DNA from: Rhodobacter sp.
Lineage (GTDB): Bacteria > Pseudomonadota > Alphaproteobacteria > Rhodobacterales > Rhodobacteraceae
Direction: 5' to 3'
Length of the DNA stretch: 64,000 bases
NCBI GenBank assembly: GCA_020637555.1
Contig: JACKKF010000013.1
Coordinates: 391,001-455,000, forward strand
Part shown: piece after piece, positions 9,135-17,453 of the stretch
Layout: each line of letters begins with the position of its first letter
Position numbering within the stretch: position 1 is the stretch's first letter
Made by a program: the position numbers and the translations under genes
The notes under the pieces: model-generated
Database searches by the model: none
The model's input: only the letters and a program-made list of their open reading frames with translations
Told to the model about the DNA's origin: nothing

Positions 9135-9821
9135 TCAGGGCACCAGGCGATAACCGCCCGGTTCCGTCACCAGCAGCCGCGCATTCGACGGGTCGGGCTC
9201 GATCTTCTGGCGCAGGCGGTAGATGTGGGTTTCCAGCGTGTGCGTCGTCACCCCGGCGTTATAGCCCCAGACCTCATGCAGCAGCACCTCGCGCGGGGCC
9301 AGACCGTCGGGCGCCCGATAGAGGAACTTCAGGATGTTGGTTTCCTTCTCGGTCAGGCGGATCTTGCGGTCGCGGGCATCGACCAGCATCTTCTGCGCGG
9401 GTTTGAACTGATAGTCGCCCAACTGGAATACCGCGTTTTCGGATTGTTCGTGCTGGCGCAGCTGCGCGCGGATGCGCGCCAGCAGAACCGGGAACTTGAA
9501 CGGTTTGGTGATGTAGTCGTTCGCGCCCGAATCCAGCCCCAGGATCATGTCGGCGTCGGTGTCCTGCCCGGTCAGCATGAGGATCGGGCATTTGACGCCC
9601 GCCTTGCGCATCCGCTTGCACAATTCACGCCCGTCGGTATCGGGCAGGCCGACGTCGAGGATGACGAGGTCGTATTGCTCCTCGCGCACCCGATCCATCG
9701 CGGCGGCGCCATCGCCGGCCTCGAAGGTATCGAAATCTTCGGTCGCGACCAGTTGTTCGGCCAGCGCCTCGCGCAGGTCCTCGTCGTCATCGACCAGAAG
9801 AATCTTGTTCAGTTTCGACAT
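9135..9821 (-). CDS. cenR: OmpR-family response regulator, CenR/OtpR-like
   Basis: Two-component transcription factor of 228 residues. The receiver domain has the acidic pair D11-D12, phospho-acceptor D56 (VILDVGLPD) and the ITKPF lysine. The C-terminal winged helix includes HEVWGYNAGVTTHTLETHIY, close to the alphaproteobacterial cell-envelope regulator CenR (OtpR in Brucella). No histidine kinase gene is adjacent, as is usual for this regulator. It is divergent from ribA across a 170-bp gap. The family assignment is firm; the specific CenR label rests on recalled similarity of the effector domain. Confidence 0.85.
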   Translation of the reverse strand: MSKLNKILLVDDDEDLREALAEQLVATEDFDTFEAGDGAAAMDRVREEQYDLVILDVGLPDTDGRELCKRMRKAGVKCPILMLTGQDTDADMILGLDSGANDYITKPFKFPVLLARIRAQLRQHEQSENAVFQLGDYQFKPAQKMLVDARDRKIRLTEKETNILKFLYRAPDGLAPREVLLHEVWGYNAGVTTHTLETHIYRLRQKIEPDPSNARLLVTEPGGYRLVP

Positions 9822-9927
9822 TGCGGCGTCCTCGCACTCAGGCTTGCTATGCCTCCAAGGTGTTGTGACGGCGCGAAAGGTTCAAGAAACCGCAGAAAAT
9901 CTCACGCGCTCGTGTCGGCGGCATGGG

Positions 9928-9979
9928 GAATGTTTCAATTTCACCCGCGGTATCTTACATCCGGGCCGGAAATGTTTCA
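9928..9979. promoter_or_regulatory. Repeated GAAATGTTTCA-like motif in divergent gap
   Basis: The near-palindrome gaatgtttca (9928-9937) recurs as gaaatgtttca (9969-9979), about four helical turns apart, in the gap between the response regulator and ribA. It could bind a regulator of either gene. Evidence is the repeat only. Confidence 0.25.
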
Positions 9980-9991
9980 GCATGTTGGCCC

Positions 9992-11071
9992 ATGTCGCTG
10001 TCACCCAGCCCCCTCGAACGCCTGAATCGTGCCCGTGCCGACCTGCGCATCGGCCTGCCCGTGGTGCTGACCGCCGGTGATGCGGGTGCGCTGGTCGCCG
10101 CGGCGGAAACGCTCGATTCCGCGCGTCTCGCCATCTTGCGCGGTCTGGGCGCCCCGGTTCTGGCGATCACCGCGCATCGGGCACAAACGCTCAAGGCGCG
10201 CGCCTATGACGGCGATCTGGCGCGTATCTGCGTGCCCAAAGACGCCGACATCGCCTGGATCGAGGCCCTCGCAGACCCTGCCGACGACCTGTCGCACCCG
10301 ATGAAGGGGCCCCTTCTCTCGGTGCGCGACGGGGACGCCGACCTGCACCGCGCTGCCATCCGGCTGGTGAAATCCGCCCAGCTTCTGCCTGCCGCCTTGC
10401 TGGTGGAAACCGCACGGGCGGCGGGCCTGGCCGCCGCGCATGGTCTGACGACCCTCGACATTGCCGATACCGTCACCTCGGAAACGCGGCTTTCGCCGGT
10501 GATCGCCGCACGCCTGCCGATGCGTCTGGCGGGGGCGGGACGGCTGCATGTCTTTCGGCCCGAGGACGGGGGCATCGAACATTACGCGGTCGAGATCGGG
10601 CGCCCGATGCGCGATGCGCCGGTTCTGGCCCGTCTGCACTCGGCCTGCTTCACCGGGGATGTGCTGGGATCGCTCAAATGCGATTGCGGGCCGCAATTGC
10701 ACGCCGCGCTTGCCGCGATGCATGAGGCCGGTTCAGGCGTGCTGCTCTACCTGAACCAGGAAGGTCGCGGCATCGGACTTGCCAACAAGATGCGCGCCTA
10801 TTCGTTGCAGGATCAGGGGTTCGATACGGTCGAGGCAAACCACCGCCTGGGGTTCGAGGATGACGAACGCGACTTTCGCCTCGGCGCAGAGTTGCTGCGC
10901 AAGATGGGCTTTCAATCGGTGCGGCTGTTGACCAACAACCCGCGCAAGGTGGCGATGCTGGAAAAAGGCGGGATCGCCGTCAGCGAAAGGGTGCCGCTCA
11001 AGGTTGGCGAAACCGCCGAGAACGCGGCCTATCTGGCCACCAAGGCGGCGAAATCGGGCCACCTGCTATGA
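9992..11071 (+). CDS. ribA: GTP cyclohydrolase II
   Basis: First enzyme of riboflavin synthesis, opening GTP to the pyrimidine precursor. The protein has 359 residues, longer than the about 200-residue E. coli RibA. The N-terminal 175 residues form an extra domain without an obvious catalytic RibB motif, as in other alphaproteobacterial RibA proteins. The C-terminal GCHII domain has zinc ligands C219, C230, C232 (CFTGDVLGSLKCDC) and the EGRGIGL loop. I chose ATG 9992 because the 23 residues before it (from GTG/ATG 9923) look unlike protein and cover the intergenic repeats. The stop overlaps the next gene by 4 bp. Confidence 0.93.
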   Translation: MSLSPSPLERLNRARADLRIGLPVVLTAGDAGALVAAAETLDSARLAILRGLGAPVLAITAHRAQTLKARAYDGDLARICVPKDADIAWIEALADPADDLSHPMKGPLLSVRDGDADLHRAAIRLVKSAQLLPAALLVETARAAGLAAAHGLTTLDIADTVTSETRLSPVIAARLPMRLAGAGRLHVFRPEDGGIEHYAVEIGRPMRDAPVLARLHSACFTGDVLGSLKCDCGPQLHAALAAMHEAGSGVLLYLNQEGRGIGLANKMRAYSLQDQGFDTVEANHRLGFEDDERDFRLGAELLRKMGFQSVRLLTNNPRKVAMLEKGGIAVSERVPLKVGETAENAAYLATKAAKSGHLL

Positions 11072-11571
11072 GCACGCGGGACCTGGTGTTGTCCCCGACG
11101 GGGCTGCGGTTCCGCGGACGCCGTCTGGCCTGCACCATCGGTCGCGGCGGGATCACCACCGACAAGCGCGAGGGCGACGGTGCCACCCCGGCCGGCATTC
11201 ACCGGATCACCGGGATGCTGTATCGGCCCGATCGCCTGACGGCGCGGGCCCTGCCGGGCTGGGCGCGCCCCATCGGCCTGCGCGACCTGTGGTGCGACGA
11301 TCCCGCACACCCCGCCTATAACCGCCCCGTGCGCGCCCCGCTGGACGCCAGTCATGAGGTCTTGCGCCGTGCGGACCCGCTTTACGACCTTGTCCTGGTG
11401 ACGGACTGGAACACGGCGCCCGCCGTTCCGGGCCGGGGATCGGCCATCTTCCTGCACAGCTGGCGCCGCCCCGGGTATCCGACCGCGGGCTGCATCGCCT
11501 TTGACCGTGCCGATCTGCTCTGGATCGCCCGCCGCCTGGACCCCGGCGCCCGCCTCGTGGTGCGGGGCTGA
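11068..11571 (+). CDS. L,D-transpeptidase (YkuD-domain) family protein
   Basis: A 167-residue single-domain YkuD protein. The catalytic signature is His130 in FLHSW and Cys142 in PTAGC; the residue two before Gly is Thr rather than the common Ser. There is no obvious signal peptide or peptidoglycan-binding domain, so it may belong to the short YkuD branch of unknown substrate. It is coupled to ribA by an ATGA overlap. The gene is followed by strong hairpins at 11607-11661. Confidence 0.88.
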   Translation: MSTRDLVLSPTGLRFRGRRLACTIGRGGITTDKREGDGATPAGIHRITGMLYRPDRLTARALPGWARPIGLRDLWCDDPAHPAYNRPVRAPLDASHEVLRRADPLYDLVLVTDWNTAPAVPGRGSAIFLHSWRRPGYPTAGCIAFDRADLLWIARRLDPGARLVVRG

Positions 11572-11606
11572 CCCCATCTTTGTGCCGGAAATATCCTCGG
11601 GGGTAT

Positions 11607-11661
11607 CCAAAGGGGGTGGAAAACCCCCTTTGGCGGGGGGTGCGGGGGGCTGGCCCCCCGC
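11607..11661. terminator. Double hairpin between convergent genes
   Basis: Two perfect stems in tandem: ccaaaggggg / ccccctttgg (10 bp, loop TGGAAAA, 11607-11633) and gcgggggg / ccccccgc (8 bp, loop CTGG, 11642-11661). They sit between the plus-strand ribA-YkuD pair and the minus-strand aminotransferase, so they can stop transcription from both sides. The flanking ggaaatatcctcggggg resembles a motif I recall downstream of many Rhodobacteraceae genes. Confidence 0.65.
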
Positions 11662-11676
11662 GTTTCGGTCCAGGTG

Positions 11677-12855
11677 TCACAGCACGGCGGCGATGGCGCG
11701 GGCGACTTGGGGGATGCTTTCCTCGGTGAGGCCGGCCATGTTCAGCCGCCCGCCACCGACGACATAGACACCGAAGTCCTCGCGCAGGCGGGTGATCTGC
11801 GCGTCCGTGCCGCCCAGAACCGAAAACATCCCGCGCTGATCGGCGAGGAACCCGAACCTGTCGGACCCGCAGGCATCGCGCAGGGCCCGCGCGAGAGACC
11901 TGCGCAGCCCGTTCATGCGGTCGCGCATGGCGGTCAGTTCGTCCTCCCATTCCGTGCGCATCTGGGTATCGCCCAGGATTTCCGTCACCACGCGCGCGCC
12001 ATGGTCGGGCGGAAAGCTGATGGTCTGGCGATTCAGCGTCTCCAGCGTGCCCTGCACCAGTGCGCGCTCGTCCTCGGGGCATTGCACCAGGCACACACCC
12101 GTGCGCTCGCGATAGAGACCAAAGTTCTTCGAGGCCGAGGCCACCACGATCACCCGTTCAACCCGCGTGGCCAGCAGCCTCACACCCGCCGCGTCCGCGT
12201 CCAGACCGTCGCCAAAGCCCTGATAGGCGAAATCGACAAAGGGTATCAGCCCGCGCGCATTGCAGAACGCGGCGACCTCTGCCCAGTCGTCGGCGTTCAG
12301 ATCGGCGCCGGTCGGGTTGTGGCAACAGCCATGCAGGATCACGACATCGCCCTGCCGTGCCTCCTGAAGGTCCGCCCACATCGCCGCCCGCGCAACCGCA
12401 CCGGTTTCGGCGTCATAATAGCGGTAAGGCTTCCAGTTCAGACCGGCGGCCTTGGTCAACGCCATGTGGTTCGGCCAGGTCGGGGCCGAAATCCAGACCG
12501 TCGCATCCGGGTTGACCATGTGCATCAGGTCAAGCCCCAGCTTCACCCCGCCCGTGCCGCCGGTCGAGGTGCTGCCCGCCAGCCGTGCGGGATCGGCGGC
12601 CTCGCCCAGCACCAGACCGGCCATCGCCTGCCGAAAGGCCGGGTCACCGGACAGGGTGGTATAGCTTTTGCTTTCCTGCACGGTCACCAGCCGCTGCTCG
12701 GCCGATTTGACGGCGCGCATCACCGGGGTCTTGCCGTCGGGGTCCTTGTAGACGCCCAGCCCCAGATCCACCTTGGCGCTGCGCGGGTCCTCGCGGAACA
12801 GGGTCATGACCTTGAGGATCGGGTCAGCGGCGGGGGCGGGGAGAACCTTGAACAT
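11677..12855 (-). CDS. Aromatic amino acid / aspartate aminotransferase
   Basis: PLP-dependent class I aminotransferase of 392 residues. PLP lysine K243 lies in ASASKNFGLYRERTG; HNPTG (179-183) and the DFAYQGFGDG segment are typical of the AspC/TyrB branch, transferring amino groups between aspartate or aromatic amino acids and 2-oxo acids. I start at ATG 12855; the longer frame upstream runs through the GNAT gene and is a shadow. It is 8 bp downstream of the GNAT gene on the same strand. Confidence 0.92.
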   Translation of the reverse strand: MFKVLPAPAADPILKVMTLFREDPRSAKVDLGLGVYKDPDGKTPVMRAVKSAEQRLVTVQESKSYTTLSGDPAFRQAMAGLVLGEAADPARLAGSTSTGGTGGVKLGLDLMHMVNPDATVWISAPTWPNHMALTKAAGLNWKPYRYYDAETGAVARAAMWADLQEARQGDVVILHGCCHNPTGADLNADDWAEVAAFCNARGLIPFVDFAYQGFGDGLDADAAGVRLLATRVERVIVVASASKNFGLYRERTGVCLVQCPEDERALVQGTLETLNRQTISFPPDHGARVVTEILGDTQMRTEWEDELTAMRDRMNGLRRSLARALRDACGSDRFGFLADQRGMFSVLGGTDAQITRLREDFGVYVVGGGRLNMAGLTEESIPQVARAIAAVL

Positions 12856-12863
12856 CGGTGTTC

Positions 12864-13430
12864 CTAAAGCAGGGGTTGCAGAAAGCTCTGGTCGCGGGTC
12901 AGGACACGGCTGCGGACCTCGGTGCGCGCGGGCGAAAATCCCATGCGCTGATACTGCGCCAGCGCGCGCGGGTGATCCAGCGTGCAGGTGTTGACGGTCA
13001 TGCGGGTGACGCCCGGGCGGTCCCATCCCGTCAGGATCGCGGTTTTCAGCAGGAAGCTGCCCAGCCCCTGACCGACGGCTTCGGGCACCAGGCCGAAATA
13101 GGCCAGATCGCAAACCCCGGCCTGCCGCCAGTCCAGCAGGAAGAATCCTTGCGGCCAGCCCTTGCCCATCAGCGTGTAGAGCGCGACATCCGCGTGCTGG
13201 ATCCAGTCGCGCACGGAGTCGGCCGGTTCGGTGTGCATGTCGGTCCAGGCATAGTCCCGTCCCACGGCATCGTAGAGCGCCAGAAACCACCAGACGGGCG
13301 GCGAGTCCGCGCGGATCAGGGCGTGGTCGTGCCCCGCGGGCTGGGCCGGCCAGCCATAGGCCGGGCGGTGGTCCATTTCCAGCCAGGTGACGCGATACGC
13401 GACGGTTTCGCCGGCCTTGCAGGCGATCAT
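12864..13430 (-). CDS. GNAT-family N-acetyltransferase
   Basis: A 188-residue protein whose C-terminal half has the GNAT acetyl-CoA loop GLVPEAVGQGLGSFLL and the following HPRALAQYQRMGF segment. The substrate cannot be inferred. It lies between sseA (1-bp gap after its stop) and the aminotransferase (8-bp gap), so the three genes are probably one transcript. Confidence 0.88.
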   Translation of the reverse strand: MIACKAGETVAYRVTWLEMDHRPAYGWPAQPAGHDHALIRADSPPVWWFLALYDAVGRDYAWTDMHTEPADSVRDWIQHADVALYTLMGKGWPQGFFLLDWRQAGVCDLAYFGLVPEAVGQGLGSFLLKTAILTGWDRPGVTRMTVNTCTLDHPRALAQYQRMGFSPARTEVRSRVLTRDQSFLQPLL

Positions 13431-13431
13431 G

Positions 13432-14283
13432 TCAGCCTTTCTCGACCTTCAGATCGGGATACATGCCCCATTCCGACCACGATCCATCATAGAGGGCGTG
13501 GTTGCGATGCCCGACGATTTCCAGCGCCAGGCTGATGACAGCCGCGGTCACGCCCGACCCGCACGAGGTGATGACCGGGCGGTTCAGATCCACGCCCGCC
13601 GCCGTCAGCGCGGCGCGCAGGGCGTCGGCGTCCTTCATCGTGCCATCGGCATTCTGCAGGTCGGGGAACGGCATGTTCAGCGAACCCGGGATATGGCCGG
13701 ATCGCAGGCCGGGGCGCGGTTCCTCGACCTCGCCGCGGAATCGTTCGGGGCTGCGCGCATCGAGGATCTGCCAATCCCCCAGTTTCGAGGCCGAGGCGAC
13801 CTGGCTCACATCCTTGACCAGATGGGCCTGCCGCTGAACGGTGATATGGCGATCGCGCACGATCGGCGGCATGTCTTCGATCTCGCGGCCTTCGGCCTTC
13901 CATTTGGGCAGGCCGCCGTCCAGCACCGCGACATCCATCTTGCCCATCAACCGGAAAGTCCACCAGACGCGCGGCGCCGACCAGACCCCTTTGCTGTCAT
14001 AGACCACCACCTGATGCCCGTCGCCCACGCCCATCGCCCGCATCCGGCTGATGAATTTCTCGGGCGGGGGGGCCATGTGCGGCAGGGCAGACCGCTGATC
14101 GCTGATCTCGTCGATATCGAAGAACCGCGCACCGGGGATGTGTTCGTCCATGTATTCGGCCCGCGCGTCGCGCCCGGTCGCGGGCATGTGCCACGAGGCA
14201 TCGAGGATACGCAGGTCGGGATCGCCCATGTGGGCGGCCAGCCAGTCGGTGGACACAAGCGTGCGGGGATCGTCGGTCGCCAT
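13432..14283 (-). CDS. sseA: 3-mercaptopyruvate sulfurtransferase
   Basis: Two-rhodanese-domain enzyme transferring sulfur from 3-mercaptopyruvate. The protein has 283 residues; the active-site loop CGSGVT (Cys241) is the signature that separates mercaptopyruvate from thiosulfate sulfurtransferases. The GARFFDID and DARSPERFRGE rhodanese motifs are present. ATG 14283 follows AAGGAAAAG at good spacing; ten more in-frame codons upstream lack a ribosome site. First gene of the sseA-GNAT-aminotransferase group. Confidence 0.94.
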   Translation of the reverse strand: MATDDPRTLVSTDWLAAHMGDPDLRILDASWHMPATGRDARAEYMDEHIPGARFFDIDEISDQRSALPHMAPPPEKFISRMRAMGVGDGHQVVVYDSKGVWSAPRVWWTFRLMGKMDVAVLDGGLPKWKAEGREIEDMPPIVRDRHITVQRQAHLVKDVSQVASASKLGDWQILDARSPERFRGEVEEPRPGLRSGHIPGSLNMPFPDLQNADGTMKDADALRAALTAAGVDLNRPVITSCGSGVTAAVISLALEIVGHRNHALYDGSWSEWGMYPDLKVEKG

Positions 14284-14359
14284 GCGGTCTTTTCCTTGCC
14301 AGATGTCCCTCATGGGATACCGTCAGCCGGTCGGGTCAGGCAAGGGCCGATCCGCCCGA

Positions 14360-15148
14360 TCAGGCCTGTCGGCCGTAGAAGCCGCGCTGCTCGTCGGCGC
14401 TGAAGCGAACGCCGGGACGCGGATAATACGAAAAGACGGCGATCACGCGCGGCGTGTCGCCCTGCACGGGGGTCACGCAATGCGGCGTGTTTCGCCCCCT
14501 GAACACGTTGAGCGTGCCCGGGGACAGGGTCAGGGTCCGCATCTCGGGGTCCTCGCCGTTCAGCAGGCGCGCGACGCCGTCATGGTTGGGATCGGCATCG
14601 GACCTGAGGTCGGTGCGATACTGGAACGCGCCCCCGGCGTCCGGTGCCTGCAGCAGGATGGTGGTGGTGAAATCCGACCGGTCGAAATGCCAGTTCAGCC
14701 GCTCGCCCTGCCGGTAGGTCATGACATTCACCCGCGCCAGCGGGTCCAGCATGGGGAACAACGCGGGTTGGTCCAGTGCGGCGGACAGGAACACCTGAAA
14801 CGGCGCCCATTCGTAGATCCACAGCGGCACGCTGTCAGGGATCTGGTCGGCGCAGACGGTATGGTTGACCGTATCCACCATGCGCAGCGCCGGGTGATCG
14901 GCGGGCAGGTCGGGGATCGACGGGCTGAAATAGATGTTGTGCCTGCGCCGGTGGGTGAAACTCAGGGTTTCCGTGACCGGGGCGATCTGGTCCATGGCGC
15001 GCCGCAGGGCCTCGGGGCGCACAAAGCCCGCCAGGTTGAACATGCCCTCGCGGCGCAGCTCGGCCCGGCATCGATCGACCAGCGCCTGCCAGTCGGGGGT
15101 TCCGGGGCGATCCAGCGGGTAGCGATCCAGGTCGAGGATGTCACGCAT
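14360..15148 (-). CDS. HalD/BesD-like 2-oxoglutarate/Fe(II) oxygenase
   Basis: A 262-residue cupin-type protein. Visible metal-binding pattern: H154-x-D156 in NWHFDRSDF and distal H223 in NTPHCVTP, followed by R234 as likely 2-oxoglutarate anchor. Layout and length resemble the HalD/BesD family of amino-acid radical halogenases, but those enzymes replace the aspartate of HxD with glycine to make room for chloride. Here Asp is kept, which predicts hydroxylation or another oxygenase reaction. It is divergent from a LysR-type gene, probably its regulator. The long open frame running upstream to about 17.0 kb is a shadow of other genes. Confidence 0.82.
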   Translation of the reverse strand: MRDILDLDRYPLDRPGTPDWQALVDRCRAELRREGMFNLAGFVRPEALRRAMDQIAPVTETLSFTHRRRHNIYFSPSIPDLPADHPALRMVDTVNHTVCADQIPDSVPLWIYEWAPFQVFLSAALDQPALFPMLDPLARVNVMTYRQGERLNWHFDRSDFTTTILLQAPDAGGAFQYRTDLRSDADPNHDGVARLLNGEDPEMRTLTLSPGTLNVFRGRNTPHCVTPVQGDTPRVIAVFSYYPRPGVRFSADEQRGFYGRQA

Positions 15149-15217
15149 TTTGGATAATCCTGTCTTTGCCTGTTTCCATGGTTTTCCGGGTTCGGGCGCT
15201 TTGCAACGCCAGAAATT

Positions 15218-15228
15218 GTCATCCTGAC
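15218..15228. promoter_or_regulatory. Inverted repeat GTCA-TCC-TGAC between oxygenase and LysR gene
   Basis: A perfect 4-bp inverted repeat with a 3-bp spacer lies in the 102-bp divergent gap, 22 bp before the LysR start. Position suggests a LysR-type operator; the repeat is short and could be chance. Confidence 0.3.
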
Positions 15229-15250
15229 CTAGATCAGCTATGCCAGACCG

Positions 15251-16120
15251 ATGAACCTGCCGCCCCTCAATGCCCTGCGCGCGTTTGAATGCGCCGCCCG
15301 CAACGGCGGTTATGTTGCCGCCGCGCGCGAGCTGGGCGTCACGCCCGCCGCCGTCAGCCAGCAGGTGCGCCGGCTCGAAGACCATCTGGGCCGCCGTCTG
15401 TTCACGCGCCACAACAACCGCGTCACCCTGACCGATGCCGGTCAGGCCATCTATGCCGAGACCGCCCGCGCGCTGGGTGACCTGGCGCAGATGGCGGATC
15501 GCGCCCAGGGCGGGCGCGCCCAGGGGCGGCTGGTGGTATCGTGCTTGCCCTCGCTGGCTGAGGGGTGGCTGATGCCCCGACTCGAGGCCGCGCAGACCCT
15601 GCCGCTGATCGACCTGCGGCTGGAACCGGACCCGGTGGCCTTTGCCCGCGACGGGATCGACCTGCGGCTGTGCTATGGCAGCGGCCTGTATCCCGACCTG
15701 GTCACGCATCCGCTGTTCCATGACGCGGTGCAGCCGCTTGCCGCGCCCGCGATGGCCGGGCACTGGCCGCATGTGGCGGACGACCGGCTGATTCACACCG
15801 AATGGGGCCCGGGGTTTGCCTCGCATCCCGCCTGGCGCACCTGGTTCGAGACCCACGCACCCCGGCGGCCCGCGCCCGCGCCCGGGTCGGGGCAGCGGAT
15901 CGGTTCCTCGTGGCTGGCGCTGGACATGGCGCGGCGCGGGTTGGGGATCGCGCTGGGGCAACGGACCCTGGCCGCGCCGCTGCTGGCCAGTGGGGCGCTT
16001 GTGCCGCTGTCCCCGCTGACCTTGCCATTGGGCCACCCCTATGCCGCCGTGCATCCGCACGCCAGATCGCGCAAGCCCGCGCTGCAACGGATGCTGGCGC
16101 TGCTGGGCGAGCCGCGTTAA
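15251..16120 (+). CDS. LysR-family transcriptional regulator, GcvA-like
   Basis: A 289-residue LysR protein. The N-terminal helix-turn-helix (LNALRAFECAARNGGYVAAA, then VTPAAVSQQVRRLE) is of the GcvA type and is followed by a ligand-binding domain. Divergent arrangement with the 2-oxoglutarate oxygenase across 102 bp suggests it controls that gene. The next gene, zapE, begins 9 bp downstream. Confidence 0.92.
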   Translation: MNLPPLNALRAFECAARNGGYVAAARELGVTPAAVSQQVRRLEDHLGRRLFTRHNNRVTLTDAGQAIYAETARALGDLAQMADRAQGGRAQGRLVVSCLPSLAEGWLMPRLEAAQTLPLIDLRLEPDPVAFARDGIDLRLCYGSGLYPDLVTHPLFHDAVQPLAAPAMAGHWPHVADDRLIHTEWGPGFASHPAWRTWFETHAPRRPAPAPGSGQRIGSSWLALDMARRGLGIALGQRTLAAPLLASGALVPLSPLTLPLGHPYAAVHPHARSRKPALQRMLALLGEPR

Positions 16121-16129
16121 ATCCGGGCC

Positions 16130-17209
16130 ATGCGACAGACCCTGACCGAGATCTACGATGCGCGCGTGGCCGAAGGGCTGATCCGCCCGGATGCCGCCCA
16201 GCGCGCGATTCTGCCCGCCCTGGAGGACCGCCGCGCCTGGCTGGAAACGCCGGTGAAAAAGGGCCTTCTGGGCGGCTTGTTCAAAAAGCCGACCGAGGGG
16301 CCCGGGGGGCTCTATCTGTGGGGGGGCGTCGGGCGCGGCAAGTCGATGCTGATGGATCTGTTCGAACAGGCAACCGATATCCAGGCCAAGCGTCGCGTGC
16401 ATTTCCATGCCTTCATGCAGGAAATCCATCACGGCATGCACGAGGCCCGCAAGACCGGCGTGGACGATGCGCTGGCGCCGGTGGCCCGGGCCGTGGCGCA
16501 GGATCTGCGGCTTCTGGCCTTTGACGAGATGCAGATCACCGACATCACCGATGCCATGATCGTGGGGCGGTTGTTCCAGATGCTGATGGAGGCGGGCGTG
16601 GTGATTGTCACCACCTCGAACCGGCCACCCGAGGACCTGTACAAGAACGGCTTGAACCGCGCGTTGTTCCTGCCGTTCATCGCCCTGCTTCGCGAGCGGA
16701 TGGACGTGATCGCGCTGGAAAGCGAGACCGACTATCGCCAACACCGGCTGACAGGCGCCGAGGTCTATTTCACCCCCGCGGATGCACGGGCGCGTGCGGC
16801 GATGGATGCGCTCTGGTCCGAACTGACGGGCGTCGGCGCGGGCAGCCCCCTGGTGCTGGAGGTGCAGGGCCGCAAGGTCGAAATCCCGCATCACCACAAT
16901 GCGGTCGCGCGCGCCGGGTTCTGGGATCTGTGCGGCCGTCCGCTGGGACCGGCCGATTACCTGGCGCTGGCAGAGCGCGTGCGCGTCCTGATGATCGAGG
17001 ATATCCCGCATCTCTCGGCCGCGAACTACAACGAGGCCAAGCGGTTCGTCACCCTGATCGACGCGCTGTATGAGGGCAAGGTGCGCCTGATCGCCAGCGC
17101 CGCGGACCAGCCCGAAAGGCTGTATCTGGAAGGCGCGGGTGCGTTCGAATTCGAACGCACCGCCAGCCGCCTGCGCGAGATGCAGGCGCTGGATTGGGGC
17201 AGCGCCTAG
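16130..17209 (+). CDS. zapE: Cell division protein ZapE (AFG1-family ATPase)
   Basis: AFG1-like P-loop ATPase of 359 residues. Walker A is GGVGRGKS (65-72); the Walker B region reads LLAFDEMQITD, and sensor-like TTSNRPPEDLY follows, all diagnostic of the family. The E. coli homologue ZapE acts at the division ring; mitochondrial AFG1 acts in protein quality control. In many alphaproteobacteria the gene lies next to mdh and sdh, but here it is about 36 kb away from them. Confidence 0.93.
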   Translation: MRQTLTEIYDARVAEGLIRPDAAQRAILPALEDRRAWLETPVKKGLLGGLFKKPTEGPGGLYLWGGVGRGKSMLMDLFEQATDIQAKRRVHFHAFMQEIHHGMHEARKTGVDDALAPVARAVAQDLRLLAFDEMQITDITDAMIVGRLFQMLMEAGVVIVTTSNRPPEDLYKNGLNRALFLPFIALLRERMDVIALESETDYRQHRLTGAEVYFTPADARARAAMDALWSELTGVGAGSPLVLEVQGRKVEIPHHHNAVARAGFWDLCGRPLGPADYLALAERVRVLMIEDIPHLSAANYNEAKRFVTLIDALYEGKVRLIASAADQPERLYLEGAGAFEFERTASRLREMQALDWGSA

Positions 17210-17212
17210 GCG

Positions 17213-17398
17213 CTATTCGGCGCTGCCGGACTTTTCGATCTTGGTGTAGGCCTTCAGCTTGGCGTCGCCCTTGGCACGCTCGCGCTTTTGCAGGTCCTTG
17301 GTCGCCTGTGCGGGTTGCTGGCCGCGCTCGATCTCGGCGAATTTGGCCATTTTCGAACCCGAGGCGCCGTGATCGTGATCGAGAGGATGTTTGGACAT
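17213..17398 (-). CDS. Small highly charged hypothetical protein
   Basis: A 61-residue protein starting MSKHPLDHDHGAS, rich in Lys, Glu and Gln, with a predicted helical middle (ERGQQPAQATKDLQKRERAK). The start at 17398 follows aaggagaaacc, a strong ribosome site. No domain recognised. It converges on zapE with a 3-bp gap and lies 55 bp from the end of the epimerase-like gene on the same strand. Confidence 0.7.
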   Translation of the reverse strand: MSKHPLDHDHGASGSKMAKFAEIERGQQPAQATKDLQKRERAKGDAKLKAYTKIEKSGSAE

Positions 17399-17453
17399 CG
17401 GTTTCTCCTTTGATCCTGCCGGGTTGCAATCATAGCGTGACCGCCGCGCAAAG

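Noticed and set aside
11607..11661. Double hairpin as a mobile repeat element
   Set aside because: Only one copy in the window and it sits between convergent genes, so terminator function is sufficient.
14360..17011. 883-codon minus-strand open frame
   Set aside because: Only the last 262 codons (14360-15148) encode a recognisable protein. The rest is antisense to the LysR gene and zapE with low-complexity His/Gln/Arg-rich translation, typical of GC-rich shadow frames.
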